Shown here piece by piece: positions 10,521-20,335 of a stretch of DNA of 64,000 nucleotides. The stretch comes from Pelomonas cellulosilytica. GTDB taxonomy: Bacteria > Pseudomonadota > Gammaproteobacteria > Burkholderiales > Burkholderiaceae_C. The stretch lies in contig NZ_JAJTWU010000009.1 of assembly GCF_021353265.1 (NCBI RefSeq), forward strand, positions 1 through 64,000, written 5' to 3'. The notes under the pieces are model-generated. The model searched no databases and was not told where the DNA came from. It saw nothing but the letters and a program-made list of their open reading frames with translations. A program made the translations under genes and the position numbers. The number at the start of each line of letters is the position of its first letter. Within the stretch, counting starts at the first letter, position 1.

Positions 10521-10703
10521 ATGTCTGACAAGAAAACCGTGACGGTCAAGCTGGTGCGCAGCCCCATCGGCTGCCGCGCCTCGCACCGCGCCACCGTGGT
10601 CGGCCTGGGTCTGCGCAAGCTGAACAGCCAGTCCACGCTGGAAGACACGCCCGCCGTGCGCGGCATGATCAACAAGATCGCCTATCTGGTGCAGGTGCTG
10701 TAA
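10521..10703 (+). CDS. rpmD: 50S ribosomal protein L30
   Basis: L30 is a small 23S-binding protein. The 60-residue product has the signature [20 protein letters not shown] and ends [15 protein letters not shown]. Length and position between rpsE and rplO fit the family. Confidence 0.97.
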   Translation: MSDKKTVTVKLVRSPIGCRASHRATVVGLGLRKLNSQSTLEDTPAVRGMINKIAYLVQVL

Positions 10704-10729
10704 GCGCCGGGCACAAAGAGGACAAGACG

Positions 10730-11164
10730 ATGGAACTCAACACGATCAAGCCCGCTGAAGGCTCGAAGAAGGCGCGTCGCCGCGTCGGCCGTGGCATCGG
10801 CTCCGGTCTGGGCAAGACCGCCGGCCGTGGCCACAAGGGCCAGAAGTCCCGTGCGGGCGGCTACCACAAGGTCGGCTTTGAAGGCGGCCAGATGCCGCTG
10901 CAGCGCCGCCTGCCCAAGCGTGGCTTCAAGTCGCTGACGCTGAAGTACAACGCCGAAATCACGCTGTCGGACCTGCAAGGTCTGGCTGGCGAAGAGATCG
11001 ACGTGTCGACGCTGAAGGCTGTCGGCCTGGTGCCGCAGCTGGCCAAGTCGGTCAAGGTCATCCTGGCCGGCAAGATCGAGCGCAAGGTCACGCTGAAGGG
11101 CGTGAACGCCACGAAGGGCGCCAAGGCGGCCATCGAGGCGGCCGGCGGCTCGGTCGCGCAATAA
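10730..11164 (+). CDS. rplO: 50S ribosomal protein L15
   Basis: L15 is a late-assembly 50S protein. The 144-residue product begins [20 protein letters not shown] and has the Gly/Lys/Arg-rich N terminus [20 protein letters not shown] and the segment [18 protein letters not shown]. It lies 20 bp before secY. Confidence 0.98.
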   Translation: MELNTIKPAEGSKKARRRVGRGIGSGLGKTAGRGHKGQKSRAGGYHKVGFEGGQMPLQRRLPKRGFKSLTLKYNAEITLSDLQGLAGEEIDVSTLKAVGLVPQLAKSVKVILAGKIERKVTLKGVNATKGAKAAIEAAGGSVAQ

Positions 11165-11184
11165 GCACAAGGACCTGATCCAGC

Positions 11185-12495
11185 GTGGCTACCAACGCGA
11201 ATCAGCTGGCCAAGAGCGGCAAGTTCGGCGACCTGCGTCGCCGGCTTGTGTTCCTGCTGCTGGCCCTGGTCGTCTACCGCATCGGGGCGCACATCCCCGT
11301 GCCCGGTATCGACCCGAACCAGCTGGCCCAGTTTTTCAAGGGCCAGGCTGGTGGCATCCTGAGCCTGTTCAACATGTTCTCGGGCGGCGCGCTGTCGCGC
11401 TTTACCGTGTTCGCGTTGGGCATCACGCCGTACATCTCGGCCTCCATCGTCATCCAGCTGATGACCTACGTCGTGCCGACGCTGGAGCAGCTGAAGAAAG
11501 AAGGCGAGGCGGGCCGCCGCAAGATCACCCAGTACACGCGCTACGGCACGCTGGGCTTGGCCCTGTTCCAGAGCCTGTCGATCGCGCTGGCTCTCGAGGG
11601 CTCTGCTGGCTTGGTGCTGAACCCCGGCTTTGGCTTCCGCCTGACGGCGGTGTCCAGCCTGGTGGCCGGCACGATGTTCCTCATGTGGTTGGGTGAGCAG
11701 ATCACCGAGCGCGGCCTGGGCAACGGCATCTCGATCCTGATCTTCGGCGGTATCGCTGCGGGTCTGCCCGGCGCGGTCGGTGGATTCTTGGAGCTGGTTC
11801 GCACGCAAGCCATGGGTTACGGGGCCGCGATCATCGTCATCGCCCTGATCGGTGCTGTGACCTATGGCGTCGTTTTCGTGGAGCGTGGTCAGCGCAAGAT
11901 CCTGGTGAATTACGCCAAGCGTCAGGTCGGCAACAAGGTCTACGGTGGCCAGTCGTCGCACCTGCCGCTGAAGCTGAACATGTCGGGCGTGATCCCGCCG
12001 ATTTTCGCGTCGTCCATCATCTTGCTGCCGACCACGGTGGTGAGCTGGTTTGCGACCGGGGACGGCCTGCGCTGGCTGAAGGATCTGGCGGACATGGTTC
12101 GCCCGGGGCAGCCGATCTATGTGCTGCTGTACTCGGCAGCCATCGTGTTCTTCTGCTTCTTCTATACGGCCCTCGTGTTCAACAGCCGCGAGACTGCCGA
12201 CAACCTGAAGAAGAGCGGCGCATTCATTCCGGGCATTCGTCCGGGTGAGCAGACGGCCAAGCACATCGACAAGATCCTGTCTCGGCTGACGCTCGCTGGC
12301 GCGATTTACATCACCGCCGTCTGCCTGTTGCCGGAGTTCCTGACGCTGAAGTACAACGTGCCGTTCTACTTCGGTGGCACTTCCCTGCTGATCATCGTCG
12401 TCGTGACGATGGACTTCTGGGCTCAGGTGCAGAGCTACATCATGAGTCAGCAGTACGAATCACTGCTGAAGAAAGCCAGCTTCAAGCCCAACTGA
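11185..12495 (+). CDS. secY: Protein translocase subunit SecY
   Basis: SecY is the channel of the SecYEG translocon in the inner membrane. The product has 436 residues from a GTG start and about ten hydrophobic segments. Typical motifs are the first-loop [13 protein letters not shown], the plug-region [14 protein letters not shown] and the cytosolic loop [20 protein letters not shown]. It is the last long gene of the spc unit and is followed by infA and rpmJ. Confidence 0.99.
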   Translation: MATNANQLAKSGKFGDLRRRLVFLLLALVVYRIGAHIPVPGIDPNQLAQFFKGQAGGILSLFNMFSGGALSRFTVFALGITPYISASIVIQLMTYVVPTLEQLKKEGEAGRRKITQYTRYGTLGLALFQSLSIALALEGSAGLVLNPGFGFRLTAVSSLVAGTMFLMWLGEQITERGLGNGISILIFGGIAAGLPGAVGGFLELVRTQAMGYGAAIIVIALIGAVTYGVVFVERGQRKILVNYAKRQVGNKVYGGQSSHLPLKLNMSGVIPPIFASSIILLPTTVVSWFATGDGLRWLKDLADMVRPGQPIYVLLYSAAIVFFCFFYTALVFNSRETADNLKKSGAFIPGIRPGEQTAKHIDKILSRLTLAGAIYITAVCLLPEFLTLKYNVPFYFGGTSLLIIVVVTMDFWAQVQSYIMSQQYESLLKKASFKPN

Positions 12496-12555
12496 GGGTG
12501 GCGAGCTGAAAACTAACCAAGATTGATTTCAACAACCCACACCTGAACGTACGGC

Positions 12556-12774
12556 ATGGCGAAAGACGACGTCATTCAAATGCAGGGCGAGATTCTTGAG
12601 AACCTCCCCAACGCCACGTTCAGGGTCAAGTTGGAGAACGGGCATGTCGTTCTCGGTCACATCTCCGGCAAGATGCGGATGCACTACATCCGCATCCTGC
12701 CTGGCGACAAGGTGACCGTAGAGCTGACGCCCTACGATTTGAGTCGTGCTCGCATCGTGTTCCGGGCGAAGTGA
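12556..12774 (+). CDS. infA: Translation initiation factor IF-1
   Basis: IF-1 is an OB-fold factor that occupies the ribosomal A site during initiation. The 72-residue product contains [20 protein letters not shown] and RIVFRAK at the end. Its place between secY and rpmJ is usual in Burkholderiales, unlike E. coli where infA lies elsewhere. Confidence 0.97.
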   Translation: MAKDDVIQMQGEILENLPNATFRVKLENGHVVLGHISGKMRMHYIRILPGDKVTVELTPYDLSRARIVFRAK

Positions 12775-12833
12775 GCGTTTTGAATCCCCGGGAACGCGAC
12801 AAGAGCGCAAAAGAGTAGGCCAAGGAGCAGACC

Positions 12834-12947
12834 ATGAAAGTTTCGGCATCCGTGAAGCAGATGTGCCGCAATTGCAAGATCATCCGCCGCAAGGGCGTGG
12901 TGCGTGTGATCTGCACCGACCCGCGCCACAAGCAGCGCCAGGGCTGA
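12834..12947 (+). CDS. rpmJ: 50S ribosomal protein L36 (zinc-binding type)
   Basis: This is a 37-residue protein beginning [15 protein letters not shown], preceded by AAGGAG. It carries the zinc-ribbon ligands C-x2-C, a third Cys in VICTDPRH and the His of that motif, so it is the zinc-binding paralogue type. It lies between infA and rpsM in normal order. Confidence 0.96.
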   Translation: MKVSASVKQMCRNCKIIRRKGVVRVICTDPRHKQRQG

Positions 12948-12982
12948 TCAGCCGCGCCGCACGACAGGACTAGAGGACAACC

Positions 12983-13348
12983 ATGGCACGTATTGCTGGT
13001 ATCAACATTCCGCCGCAGAAGCACACCGAGATCGGCCTGACCGCGATCTACGGCATTGGCCGCACGACCGCTCAGAAGATCTGCACCACCTGCGGTATCC
13101 CGTTCGACAAGAAGGTCAAGGACCTGACCGACGGCGATCTCGAAAAGATTCGTGACGAGGTCAACAAGCTGACCATTGAGGGTGACCTGCGCCGTGAGCA
13201 GTCCATCAACATCAAGCGTCTGATGGACCTGGGTTGCTACCGCGGCTTCCGCCACCGCCGTGGCCTGCCGATGCGCGGCCAGCGCACCCGCACGAACGCC
13301 CGTACCCGCAAGGGTCCGCGCAAGTCGGCGGCGACCGGCAAGAAGTGA
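12983..13348 (+). CDS. rpsM: 30S ribosomal protein S13
   Basis: S13 is a 30S head protein contacting the P-site tRNA and bridging to the 50S. The 121-residue product has the helix-two-turn-helix segment [20 protein letters not shown] and the basic tail [16 protein letters not shown]. It opens the alpha operon. Confidence 0.98.
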   Translation: MARIAGINIPPQKHTEIGLTAIYGIGRTTAQKICTTCGIPFDKKVKDLTDGDLEKIRDEVNKLTIEGDLRREQSINIKRLMDLGCYRGFRHRRGLPMRGQRTRTNARTRKGPRKSAATGKK

Positions 13349-13377
13349 CTAGCTGCCCGAACTGAAAGAAGGTCAAT

Positions 13378-13782
13378 ATGGCAAAAGCACCCAACAATTC
13401 GGCTGCCCAGCGCGTCCGCAAGAAGGTTCGCAAGAACGTTGCCGACGGCATCGCCCACGTGCACGCCTCGTTCAACAACACCATCATCACCATCACCGAC
13501 CGCCAAGGCGGCGCCCTGTCGTGGGCTTCGTCGGGTGGCCAGGGTTTCAAGGGTTCGCGCAAATCGACGCCCTTCGCAGCCCAGGTGGCGGCTGAAGTGG
13601 CCGGACGCGCCGCGCAAGAGCAGGGCATCAAGAACCTCGACGTCAAGATCAAGGGCCCGGGCCCGGGTCGCGAATCGTCGGTGCGCGCCCTGGCTGCGCT
13701 TGGCATCCGCATCAACTCGATCTCCGACGTGACGCCGGTGCCGCACAACGGCTGCCGTCCGCAGAAGCGTCGTCGCATCTAA
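13378..13782 (+). CDS. rpsK: 30S ribosomal protein S11
   Basis: S11 is a platform protein contacting the mRNA exit region. The 134-residue product contains [20 protein letters not shown] and the conserved C terminus [19 protein letters not shown] 235-bp gap with a promoter follows, before rpsD. Confidence 0.98.
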   Translation: MAKAPNNSAAQRVRKKVRKNVADGIAHVHASFNNTIITITDRQGGALSWASSGGQGFKGSRKSTPFAAQVAAEVAGRAAQEQGIKNLDVKIKGPGPGRESSVRALAALGIRINSISDVTPVPHNGCRPQKRRRI

Positions 13783-13824
13783 GCGCCGGGATCTGAACCC
13801 ACTCGCCGCTCGGTGACCGGGATA

Positions 13825-13852
13825 TTGCAGATTCGGATGGCGGTGCGATAAT
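13825..13852 (+). promoter_or_regulatory. Probable promoter upstream of rpsD
   Basis: TTGCAG (13825-13830) and GATAAT (13847-13852) are 16 bp apart. The pair lies in the 235-bp rpsK-rpsD gap and would give rpsD-rpoA-rplQ a start point independent of rpsM-rpsK. Confidence 0.6.
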
Positions 13853-13867
13853 CGCGCGTTTTCCCGG

Positions 13868-13898
13868 AGCCGGCGGGCACTTCAGTGCCGCGCCGGCT
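13868..13898 (+). promoter_or_regulatory. Leader hairpin upstream of rpsD
   Basis: AGCCGGC (13868-13874) pairs with GCCGGCT (13892-13898), and inside it GGCAC (13876-13880) pairs with GTGCC (13885-13889) around a TTCA loop. No T-run follows, so it looks more like a structured leader than a terminator. S4 represses the alpha operon by leader binding in E. coli; a similar role here is conjecture. Confidence 0.45.
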
Positions 13899-14017
13899 TC
13901 AGTCTTGAGCCGATCTCATTTCGAGATTCCTCATAAGCCCACCGTCCAAGCCCACAACAACACCGGCTGGACTCGCGTCAGCACCCCTGGCGTCAGATTG
14001 ATTCAAGGACACGCAAA

Positions 14018-14641
14018 GTGGCACGTTACCTCGGCCCCAAGGCCAAACTTTCCCGCCGCGAAGGCACCGACCTTTACCTGAAGAGCGCCCGCCGCGCCAT
14101 CAGCGACAAGGCGAAGTTCGACAGCAAGCCCGGCCAGCATGGCCGCACCTCCGGCCAGCGCACCAGCGACTTCGGCCTGCAGCTGCGCGAGAAGCAGAAG
14201 GTCAAGCGCATGTACGGCGTGCTGGAGCGTCAGTTCCGCCGCTACTTCGCCGAAGCCGAGCGCCGCAAGGGCTCGACCGGCGTGAACCTGCTGCAACTGC
14301 TGGAATCGCGCCTGGACAACGTCGTCTACCGCATGGGCTTCGGCTCCACGCGCGCTGAGGCTCGCCAGCTGGTGTCGCACAAGGGCATCACCGTGAACGG
14401 TGAAGTCGTCAACATCGCCTCTTACCTGGTCAAGGCCGGTGACACCGTCGCCGTGCGCGAAAAGGCCAAGAAGCAGCTGCGCGTGACCGAGTCGTTCAAG
14501 CTGGCCGATTCCATCGGTCTGCCGGCCTGGGTCGCCGTTGACGGCACCAAGCTCGAAGGCGTGTTCAAGAAGGCTCCTGACCGCGACGAGTTCGGCGCCG
14601 AGATCAACGAATCGCTGATCGTCGAGTTGTACTCGCGTTAA
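14018..14641 (+). CDS. rpsD: 30S ribosomal protein S4
   Basis: S4 is a primary 16S rRNA binder and ribosomal ambiguity protein. The start is GTG at 14018 after AAGGA, giving 207 residues ([20 protein letters not shown]). The S4 RNA-binding domain is seen in [20 protein letters not shown] and [12 protein letters not shown]. It is preceded by its own promoter and leader. Confidence 0.98.
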   Translation: MARYLGPKAKLSRREGTDLYLKSARRAISDKAKFDSKPGQHGRTSGQRTSDFGLQLREKQKVKRMYGVLERQFRRYFAEAERRKGSTGVNLLQLLESRLDNVVYRMGFGSTRAEARQLVSHKGITVNGEVVNIASYLVKAGDTVAVREKAKKQLRVTESFKLADSIGLPAWVAVDGTKLEGVFKKAPDRDEFGAEINESLIVELYSR

Positions 14642-14651
14642 TCGTTCCCCC

Positions 14652-14684
14652 CGCCGGACGCGCTCTACTCGGGCGCGGCCGGCG
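14652..14684 (+). promoter_or_regulatory. GC-rich hairpin between rpsD and rpoA
   Basis: CGCCGG (14652-14657) pairs with CCGGCG (14679-14684), with further GCGC pairing inside, followed by TTTCC. It may be an attenuator or partial terminator reducing read-through into rpoA. The rest of the 140-bp gap shows nothing clear apart from AAAGAAAG before rpoA. Confidence 0.45.
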
Positions 14685-14781
14685 TTTCCTCGTCCGGGCC
14701 TCCAAGCCCTTCGAAGGCTCTGCCCGGCTGGTCCTCAGCCTTATCGGTGTAACGAACCGAGGGTATTGAAAGAAAGACCTC

Positions 14782-15771
14782 ATGCAAACCAACTTGCTCA
14801 AACCCAAGTCCATCAACGTGGAGCCCCTGGGCGGTCATCGCGCCAAGGTCACGCTGGAGCCGTTCGAACGCGGCTACGGTCACACCCTGGGCAATGCCCT
14901 GCGCCGTGTGCTGCTCTCGTCGATGGTGGGTTATGCGCCGACGGAAGTGACGATCGCCGGCGTGCTGCACGAGTACTCGGCCATCGACGGCGTGCAAGAG
15001 GACGTGGTTCACATCATGCTGAACCTCAAGGGCGTCGTCTTCCGCCTGCACAACCGGGAAGAAGTGACCCTGGTCCTGCGCAAGGAAGGCGAAGGCCCCG
15101 TCACGGCGGCCGATATCCAGACGCCGCATGACGTCGAGATCATCAACCCCGATCACGTCATCGCCCACCTGTCGCAAGGCGGCAAGCTGGACATGCAGAT
15201 CAAGGTCGAGAAGGGCCGCGGCTACGTGCCCGGCACGATGCGCCGTTTCGGCGACGAGCCGACCAAGAGCATCGGCCGCATCGTCCTCGACGCTTCGTTC
15301 TCGCCCGTCAAGCGCGTCAGCTACGCCGTCGAAAACGCCCGTGTCGAGCAGCGTACCGACCTGGACAAGCTGGTCATGGAGATCGAAACCAACGGCGCCA
15401 TCTCGCCTGAGGAAGCGATCCGTGCCTCGGCCAAGATCCTGGTGGAACAGCTCGCCGTGTTCGCGCAGCTCCAGGGCACCGATCTGGTCGACGCGTTCGA
15501 CCAGCCGGCCCAGCGCTCCAGCAGCTTCGACCCGATCCTGCTGCGCCCGGTCGACGAGCTCGAGCTGACCGTGCGTTCGGCCAACTGCCTGAAGGCCGAA
15601 AACATTTACTACATCGGCGACCTGATCCAGCGTACCGAGACCGAGCTGCTGAAGACCCCCAACCTGGGTCGCAAGTCGCTCAACGAAATCAAGGAAGTGC
15701 TGGCTTCGCGCGGTCTGACTCTGGGCGCCCGCCTGGAAAACTGGCCGCCGCAAGGTCTGGACAAGCGTTAA
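14782..15771 (+). CDS. rpoA: DNA-directed RNA polymerase subunit alpha
   Basis: The alpha subunit dimerises to nucleate RNA polymerase assembly and its C-terminal domain contacts UP elements and activators. The 329-residue product has the N-terminal assembly domain ([20 protein letters not shown], about residues 27-46) and the helical C-terminal domain (about 245-329, with [19 protein letters not shown]). It has the standard length and alpha operon position. Confidence 0.99.
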   Translation: MQTNLLKPKSINVEPLGGHRAKVTLEPFERGYGHTLGNALRRVLLSSMVGYAPTEVTIAGVLHEYSAIDGVQEDVVHIMLNLKGVVFRLHNREEVTLVLRKEGEGPVTAADIQTPHDVEIINPDHVIAHLSQGGKLDMQIKVEKGRGYVPGTMRRFGDEPTKSIGRIVLDASFSPVKRVSYAVENARVEQRTDLDKLVMEIETNGAISPEEAIRASAKILVEQLAVFAQLQGTDLVDAFDQPAQRSSSFDPILLRPVDELELTVRSANCLKAENIYYIGDLIQRTETELLKTPNLGRKSLNEIKEVLASRGLTLGARLENWPPQGLDKR

Positions 15772-15783
15772 TTGTTCGCTCCC

Positions 15784-15827
15784 GGCCGGTGAGTACACCG
15801 GCCAGCCCTCCGAGAGGGCAGGTTTTT
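15784..15827 (+). terminator. Tandem hairpins with T-run between rpoA and rplQ
   Basis: An 8-bp hairpin (15784-15791 with 15796-15803) is followed by a second one (15805-15810 with 15814-15819) and then GGTTTTT. The second has terminator form. Since rplQ follows at 15920 with no clear promoter, this may be a partial terminator or RNA-processing site. Confidence 0.5.
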
Positions 15828-15919
15828 GAAGATGGGTGGCGCGTTGACCAACGCCACCCGGTGCACCCGCCAGTACCTGATCCGGCTGGCGGCATTAATG
15901 AAGTGAAAGGAACAGCACC

Positions 15920-16309
15920 ATGCGTCACCGTAACGGCCTCCGCAAACTCAACCGCACCAGCGCTCACCGCGCTGCGATGCTGCGCAACATGGCGGTTTCG
16001 CTGCTCCAGCACGAAGCCATCAAGACCACGGTCCCCAAGGCCAAGGAACTGCGCAAGGTCGTTGAGCCCCTCATCACGCTGGCCAAGGAACCCACGCTGG
16101 CCAACCGCCGCCTGGCGTTCGACCGCCTGCGTGACCGCGACATCGTCACCAAGCTCTTCAACGAGCTGGGCCCCCGCTTCAAGACCCGTCCGGGCGGCTA
16201 CACCCGCATCCTGAAGATGGGCTTCCGCGTCGGCGACAACGCGCCCATGGCCTATGTCGAGCTGGTGGACCGCCCCGAAGGCGAAACCGCCGGCGAAGCC
16301 GCTGAGTAA
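15920..16309 (+). CDS. rplQ: 50S ribosomal protein L17
   Basis: L17 lies near the tunnel exit. The 129-residue product begins [20 protein letters not shown] and contains [20 protein letters not shown]. It is the last gene of the ribosomal cluster and is closed by the terminator at 16331-16355. Confidence 0.98.
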   Translation: MRHRNGLRKLNRTSAHRAAMLRNMAVSLLQHEAIKTTVPKAKELRKVVEPLITLAKEPTLANRRLAFDRLRDRDIVTKLFNELGPRFKTRPGGYTRILKMGFRVGDNAPMAYVELVDRPEGETAGEAAE

Positions 16310-16330
16310 GCGCCTCGGCACTGCCTGACG

Positions 16331-16355
16331 AAGCCCGCCTCGAGCGGGCTTTTTT
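16331..16355 (+). terminator. Rho-independent terminator after rplQ
   Basis: AGCCCGC (16332-16338) pairs with GCGGGCT (16344-16350) and the stem runs directly into a string of T. It ends the ribosomal cluster and lies immediately 5' of the intron-like sequence. Confidence 0.92.
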
Positions 16356-16357
16356 GC

Positions 16358-16480
16358 GTGCGCCCGCAGGGCGCACCTACCTGGAGGTGAAAGTCCTCTA
16401 CCAGCCCAGGAAGGGGAATGGTCAGCCGAAGGCAAGGGCTCCGCGGACATGGCGTCGGCAGCTTCCTACGAAGACGACGG
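16358..16480 (+). mobile_element. 5' fragment of a class C-like group II intron
   Basis: The sequence begins GTGCGCCCGCAGGGCGCACC, the form of a group II intron 5' end and first hairpin. It continues with GGAGGTGAAAGTCCTC (a stem with a GTGAAAGT core, as in domain I) and GCCGAAGGCAAGGG followed by GGACATGG. Order and spacing resemble terminator-inserted class C introns. It starts 2 bp after the T-run of the rplQ terminator, the target site typical of that class. No reverse transcriptase gene and no domain V/VI were found before the PRC-barrel gene, so this is a remnant. The right end is approximate. Confidence 0.6.
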
Positions 16481-16580
16481 ATGCGGCCCGACTGCGCTGA
16501 GTCGGTGCCGCGCGCATATTGAAGTCATGGCTGGGGCGGCTGCGCCCCGCCGTCCCATCAATCTCGCAGGAGCCGTCGCC

Positions 16581-16928
16581 ATGAGCCTTCATCCCACCAT
16601 CCCCGCGTCCAAGGTCGAGGGCACGGCCGTCTACAACCTGGACGGCGACAAGCTCGGTTCCATCGACGACCTCGTCATCGACAAGCGCACCGGCCATGTT
16701 CGTTATGCCGCGCTGGAGTTCGGCGGCTTTCTGGGCATCGGCACCGACCGCTATCCGCTGCCATGGCACCTGCTCAGGTATGACACGACGAAGGATGGTT
16801 ATGTCGTCAACCTGGACCGCGACCTGCTGACCGACGCGCCGCGCTATGCCCGCGGCACCGAGCCGCCGCAAACCGACGATTACGGTCGCACGGTCTTCGG
16901 CCATTACGGCTTCGATTGGCAGTCGTGA
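16581..16928 (+). CDS. PRC-barrel domain protein
   Basis: A 115-residue protein starting at ATG 16581 after CAGGAG. The PRC-barrel domain spans roughly residues 8-95, with SKVEGTAVYNLDGDKLGSI and DDLVIDKRTGHVRYAALEFG. PRC barrels occur in the photosynthetic reaction centre H subunit and in RimM, but most stand-alone bacterial ones have no known role. A close paralogue lies at 58320-58661. The N-terminal extension that could be read from 16449 is rejected because it lacks a ribosome-binding site and overlaps the intron fragment. Confidence 0.85.
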   Translation: MSLHPTIPASKVEGTAVYNLDGDKLGSIDDLVIDKRTGHVRYAALEFGGFLGIGTDRYPLPWHLLRYDTTKDGYVVNLDRDLLTDAPRYARGTEPPQTDDYGRTVFGHYGFDWQS

Positions 16929-16956
16929 AGCACCTGGTGCAACAGGAGTACCTGCA

Positions 16957-17148
16957 ATGACCACCAAGTCCCACCTCGGCCGCAACCACAACGGGCAGTC
17001 CGGCCCGGTCAAGCACACCGCCGGCGAGTTCGCGACAAACACGGCCACGCAAGGCCAGACGCTGACGAAACAGGCCAAGGCACCGGCGCGCAGGGCGGAC
17101 GGCACGGCGCGCGAGGCGGCCAATACGCCGCCCCAGCACAAGATCTGA
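16957..17148 (+). CDS. Small hydrophilic protein of unknown function
   Basis: A 63-residue protein beginning MTTKSHLGRNHNGQSGPVKH, preceded by AGGAG at 16943-16947 and lying 28 bp after the PRC-barrel gene, so probably cotranscribed. It is rich in Thr, Ala, Lys, Gln and His, with no hydrophobic segment and no domain I recognise, and is likely disordered. It converges with the pdeM-like gene. Confidence 0.6.
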   Translation: MTTKSHLGRNHNGQSGPVKHTAGEFATNTATQGQTLTKQAKAPARRADGTAREAANTPPQHKI

Positions 17149-17156
17149 CTCGACGC

Positions 17157-17816
17157 TCAACCTGGCGGCGGCAGCCAGTGCAGCTCACCGTCGCCCAGCA
17201 CAGCGATTCGAGCCCCCTCTCGCCCGAGGTCATGTCGCCGCAGCGTGAGCGCGCCCGTCAGGCCGCCGAACGCCGGTAGCACCAGCGCATGCCGGTAGTG
17301 CACGAAGCACGGCCTGCGCAAACGGTCGCCAGCACGCGTGCCCAGCGCCACGGCCGGATGCCAGTGGCCTGCCAGCGTGAAGCCAGGTGATCCGCTCGGG
17401 GGCGGCTCATGCGCCGCTGTCAGCGGGCCGAGCTGAAGCGCCGACGACACGGTTTCAAGCGGCAGGTCCGTCGGATGGATGCGCCGGTCGTGGTTGCCCA
17501 GTACGAGCACAGTCGGCAGCCGCTGTGCGAAACGAGTCACGGCATTCAGCAACGGCGCCACCAAACCTTGGGGCCCGTGCCAGAAGTCGCCCAGTATCAC
17601 CAGCCGCCGCGCGCCAAGCGTCCCGGCCAAACCCTCCAGCCGCGCTAGCGTGCGGGCGCTGCTGCCGGCGGGCACCGGCTGCCCTTGTGCGCGGAAGGCC
17701 GCTCCCTTGCCCAGGTGCAGGTCGGCCGCGAACAGCGTGGCCGCCGCCGGCCACCACACGGCACCTTCCGGCAACAGCCACAGCGTCTCGCCGGCCACGT
17801 CGATGCTCAGGCTCAC
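17157..17816 (-). CDS. pdeM: Ligase-associated metallophosphoesterase (PdeM-like)
   Basis: A calcineurin-like phosphoesterase, 219 residues from a GTG start. It has the metal-binding motifs ADLHLG (31-36), GDFWHG (76-81), GNHD (107-110) and GHWHP (150-154). Family members found with an ATP-dependent ligase and an Lhr-like helicase are Mn-dependent DNA nuclease/phosphoesterases. Its start overlaps the helicase stop as GTGA, so it is the last gene of the four-gene repair operon. The exact substrate is unknown. Confidence 0.88.
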   Translation of the reverse strand: MSLSIDVAGETLWLLPEGAVWWPAAATLFAADLHLGKGAAFRAQGQPVPAGSSARTLARLEGLAGTLGARRLVILGDFWHGPQGLVAPLLNAVTRFAQRLPTVLVLGNHDRRIHPTDLPLETVSSALQLGPLTAAHEPPPSGSPGFTLAGHWHPAVALGTRAGDRLRRPCFVHYRHALVLPAFGGLTGALTLRRHDLGREGARIAVLGDGELHWLPPPG

Positions 17817-20335
17817 CGGCGCCTCCGCCGAGCGCGCGCGTCCCGGGGCCGCGGCGCTGCCTTGTCGCGCTCCTGGCCGAACGCCAGCCGCTCCCCCACG
17901 TCCTTTGGTGCCTGACCTCCTGCCGCCGCCTCCAGCTCGGCCAGCGCGCGCGTGAGCCGCTGGGCCAGCGACTCGGTCGTGACCCGCTCGCGCAGCATTT
18001 CCACGAACAGCGGAAACGCCAGCGGTGACATGCGCGCCGGCCGCTGGATCTGCAGCGGCAACGCGGCCAGTCGCGCCAGTGTCCGCGCGAGCGCGTCCAC
18101 GTCCAGCTCGGCCGACAGCAGCTCCTCTTCCGCTTGCCTCAGCAGCCGGTTGCCCGGGTCGTGCTGGCGGAAGACGTCGAAGTACAGCGATGCCGAAGCC
18201 TGCAGCTGGCGCTGGCTGCGCACCTCTCCCGGATGACTCTGGAACACCAGTCCTGCGATGCGGGCGATCTGCCGGAAGCGGCGGCGTGCCAGTTCCGTCG
18301 CGTTGAGGCTGGCCAGTACCTCGTCGCGCAGCGTCGTGCGATCCACCGCGGCCAGCAGCGCCGGCAGCCGCTCGGCCCAGTCGACCTCGGTCGCGCTCAG
18401 CAGTTCCAGCCCGTAGTCGTTCACTGCCACGGTGAAGGTGGCGGGCGTCTCCCGGCCGACGCGCCAGGCCAGCAGCCAGCCCAGCCCCAGGTGCACCGTG
18501 CGGCCGGCGAACGGATAGAGGAACAGATGATGGCCGTCGGCCGAGGTCTGCACCTCGGCAAGCAGCCTGTCGGAGCCGGGCAGTGCCGACCAGTCGGCTT
18601 GCAGCTTCAGCAGCGGCGCGACGAAGCGCATCTCGCGGTCCGCGTGGCGGCCCTCACGCGCCTCGTCGAAGCGCTCCAGCATCGCGTCGGCCAGCGTATC
18701 GGAGATCGGGAACTGCCCGCCGTTCCAGCGCGGCAGCAGCGCGCGGCCCGGCTTGGCAACGCGCACATACGCCGTCAGGCCCTCGGTGCGTACCAACTCC
18801 AACGCGCGACCGCCCAGCAGGAAGACGTCGCCCGCCTTCAGCCGCGCAATGAAGTTCTCCTCGACGGTGGCGATGCGTCCGCCGCCGAGGAACTGCACGC
18901 TCATCACCGCGTCCGACACGATGGTGCCGATATTGCTGCGGTGCCGGCGCGCGAGGCGGGCATCTGGCACGCGCCAGACGCCCGCGTCGTCCGGCACCAC
19001 ACGCTGAAAGTCGGGGTATGCGCGCAGGCTCTCCCCGCCGTGACGTACGAAGGCCAGCGCCCACTGCCAGCTCTCGTCGGTCAGGCGGCGGTAGGACAGC
19101 GCGGTGCGCACCTCGGCCAGCAGCTCGTCGGGCGTGAAGCCACCGCCGAGGGCCACCGTGACGAGATGCTGCACCAGCACGTCCAGCGGCGCCTCGGGCG
19201 GCCGGCGCGGCTCGATGCGGCCGGCCTCGACCGCCGCGCGCAGCGCCGACGCTTCGACGATCTCCAAGCTGTGCGTCGGAACCAGGGTCACCCGCGACCG
19301 CCGTCCCGGCGCATGCCCGCTGCGGCCGGCGCGCTGCAGCAGCCGCGCGACGCCCTTGGCCGAGCCGATCTGCAGCACCTGCTCCACGGGCAGAAAGTCC
19401 ACGCCCAGGTCCAGGCTCGCGGTGCAAACCACACACTTGAGCTGACCCGCCTTCATCGCTGCCTCGACCCAGCGCCGCAGCTCCGCGTCGATGGAACCGT
19501 GGTGCAGCGCGATCGTGCCGGCCCAATCGGGGCGCGCATCCAGCAGCGCCTGGAACCAGCGCTCGCTCTGCGAGCGCGTGTTCGTGAACACGAGGCTGCT
19601 GGCCGCCGTGTCGATCAACTCGACGACGGCCGGCAGCATCGTCAACCCCATGTGGCCGCCCCAGGCGAAGCGCTCGATGCGCGCGGGCAGCAGCGTCGCG
19701 ATGTCGATCTTCTTGTCCTGTGCGCCGCGCACGATGACGGCGCCGGGCGCCAGCGTGTCGCAGGCTTCCTCCAGGTTGGCCAGCGTGGCCGACAGGCCCC
19801 AGGTCATCAGCGCTGGGTTCCAGCGGCGCAGCCGCACGAGCGCCAACTGCAGCTGCACGCCGCGCTTGGTGCCCAGAAGCTCGTGCCATTCATCGACGAC
19901 GACGAGACGCACGCGTTTCAGCACGTCGGGCGCATCGGCACGGGCCAGCATCAGGCTCAGTGATTCCGGCGTCGTCACGATGGCTGTCGGCCAGCGGCGC
20001 TGCTGCGACGCTCGCTCGCCGGACGTCGTGTCGCCGGTGCGCGAGGCCAACGTCCAGCGTGGTGCGAGGGTCGAGGCAGCGTCCTGCAGCGCCAGCAGCG
20101 TGTCGTGGCTGAGCGCGCGCATCGGCGTCACCCACAGCACGCTGAGCGGCGCTTCGGCGTCGCCGAAGGCCTGCAACGCGCCCAGCCACACGGCCAGCGT
20201 CTTGCCGGCGCCCGTCGTCGCATGCAGCAGCCCGGAGTGGCCAGCGCGCATCTCGCGCCAGACGTTGCGCTGGAACGCGAAGGCCTTCCAGCCCCGCGCA
20301 GAGAGCCAGTCACGGACCTGCGTCGTCGACGGCAT
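17813..20335 (-). CDS. Ligase-associated DEXH-box helicase (Lhr-core type)
   Basis: An 840-residue superfamily 2 DNA helicase. Walker A is TTGAGKT (about 40-46), motif II is DEWH (148-151), and motif VI is [15 protein letters not shown] (about residue 340). The rest matches the winged-helix and Lhr-core region and lacks the long C-terminal extension of full Lhr. Lhr-core enzymes translocate 3' to 5' on single-stranded DNA and unwind duplexes. The N terminus overlaps the ligase gene by 26 bp and the C terminus overlaps pdeM by 4 bp. Confidence 0.92.
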   Translation of the reverse strand: MPSTTQVRDWLSARGWKAFAFQRNVWREMRAGHSGLLHATTGAGKTLAVWLGALQAFGDAEAPLSVLWVTPMRALSHDTLLALQDAASTLAPRWTLASRTGDTTSGERASQQRRWPTAIVTTPESLSLMLARADAPDVLKRVRLVVVDEWHELLGTKRGVQLQLALVRLRRWNPALMTWGLSATLANLEEACDTLAPGAVIVRGAQDKKIDIATLLPARIERFAWGGHMGLTMLPAVVELIDTAASSLVFTNTRSQSERWFQALLDARPDWAGTIALHHGSIDAELRRWVEAAMKAGQLKCVVCTASLDLGVDFLPVEQVLQIGSAKGVARLLQRAGRSGHAPGRRSRVTLVPTHSLEIVEASALRAAVEAGRIEPRRPPEAPLDVLVQHLVTVALGGGFTPDELLAEVRTALSYRRLTDESWQWALAFVRHGGESLRAYPDFQRVVPDDAGVWRVPDARLARRHRSNIGTIVSDAVMSVQFLGGGRIATVEENFIARLKAGDVFLLGGRALELVRTEGLTAYVRVAKPGRALLPRWNGGQFPISDTLADAMLERFDEAREGRHADREMRFVAPLLKLQADWSALPGSDRLLAEVQTSADGHHLFLYPFAGRTVHLGLGWLLAWRVGRETPATFTVAVNDYGLELLSATEVDWAERLPALLAAVDRTTLRDEVLASLNATELARRRFRQIARIAGLVFQSHPGEVRSQRQLQASASLYFDVFRQHDPGNRLLRQAEEELLSAELDVDALARTLARLAALPLQIQRPARMSPLAFPLFVEMLRERVTTESLAQRLTRALAELEAAAGGQAPKDVGERLAFGQERDKAAPRPRDARARRRRR

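Noticed and set aside
16449-16580. N-terminal extension of the first PRC-barrel protein
   Set aside because: It would overlap the intron-like segment and has no match to the paralogue at 58320-58661, which begins at the equivalent of the 16581 start.
18134-19963. Long plus-strand open frame (609 codons) opposite the Lhr-type helicase
   Set aside because: It is a composition shadow: the high-GC minus-strand gene has intact helicase motifs, while this frame gives a low-complexity Arg/Gln/His-rich product with no domain or ribosome-binding site.
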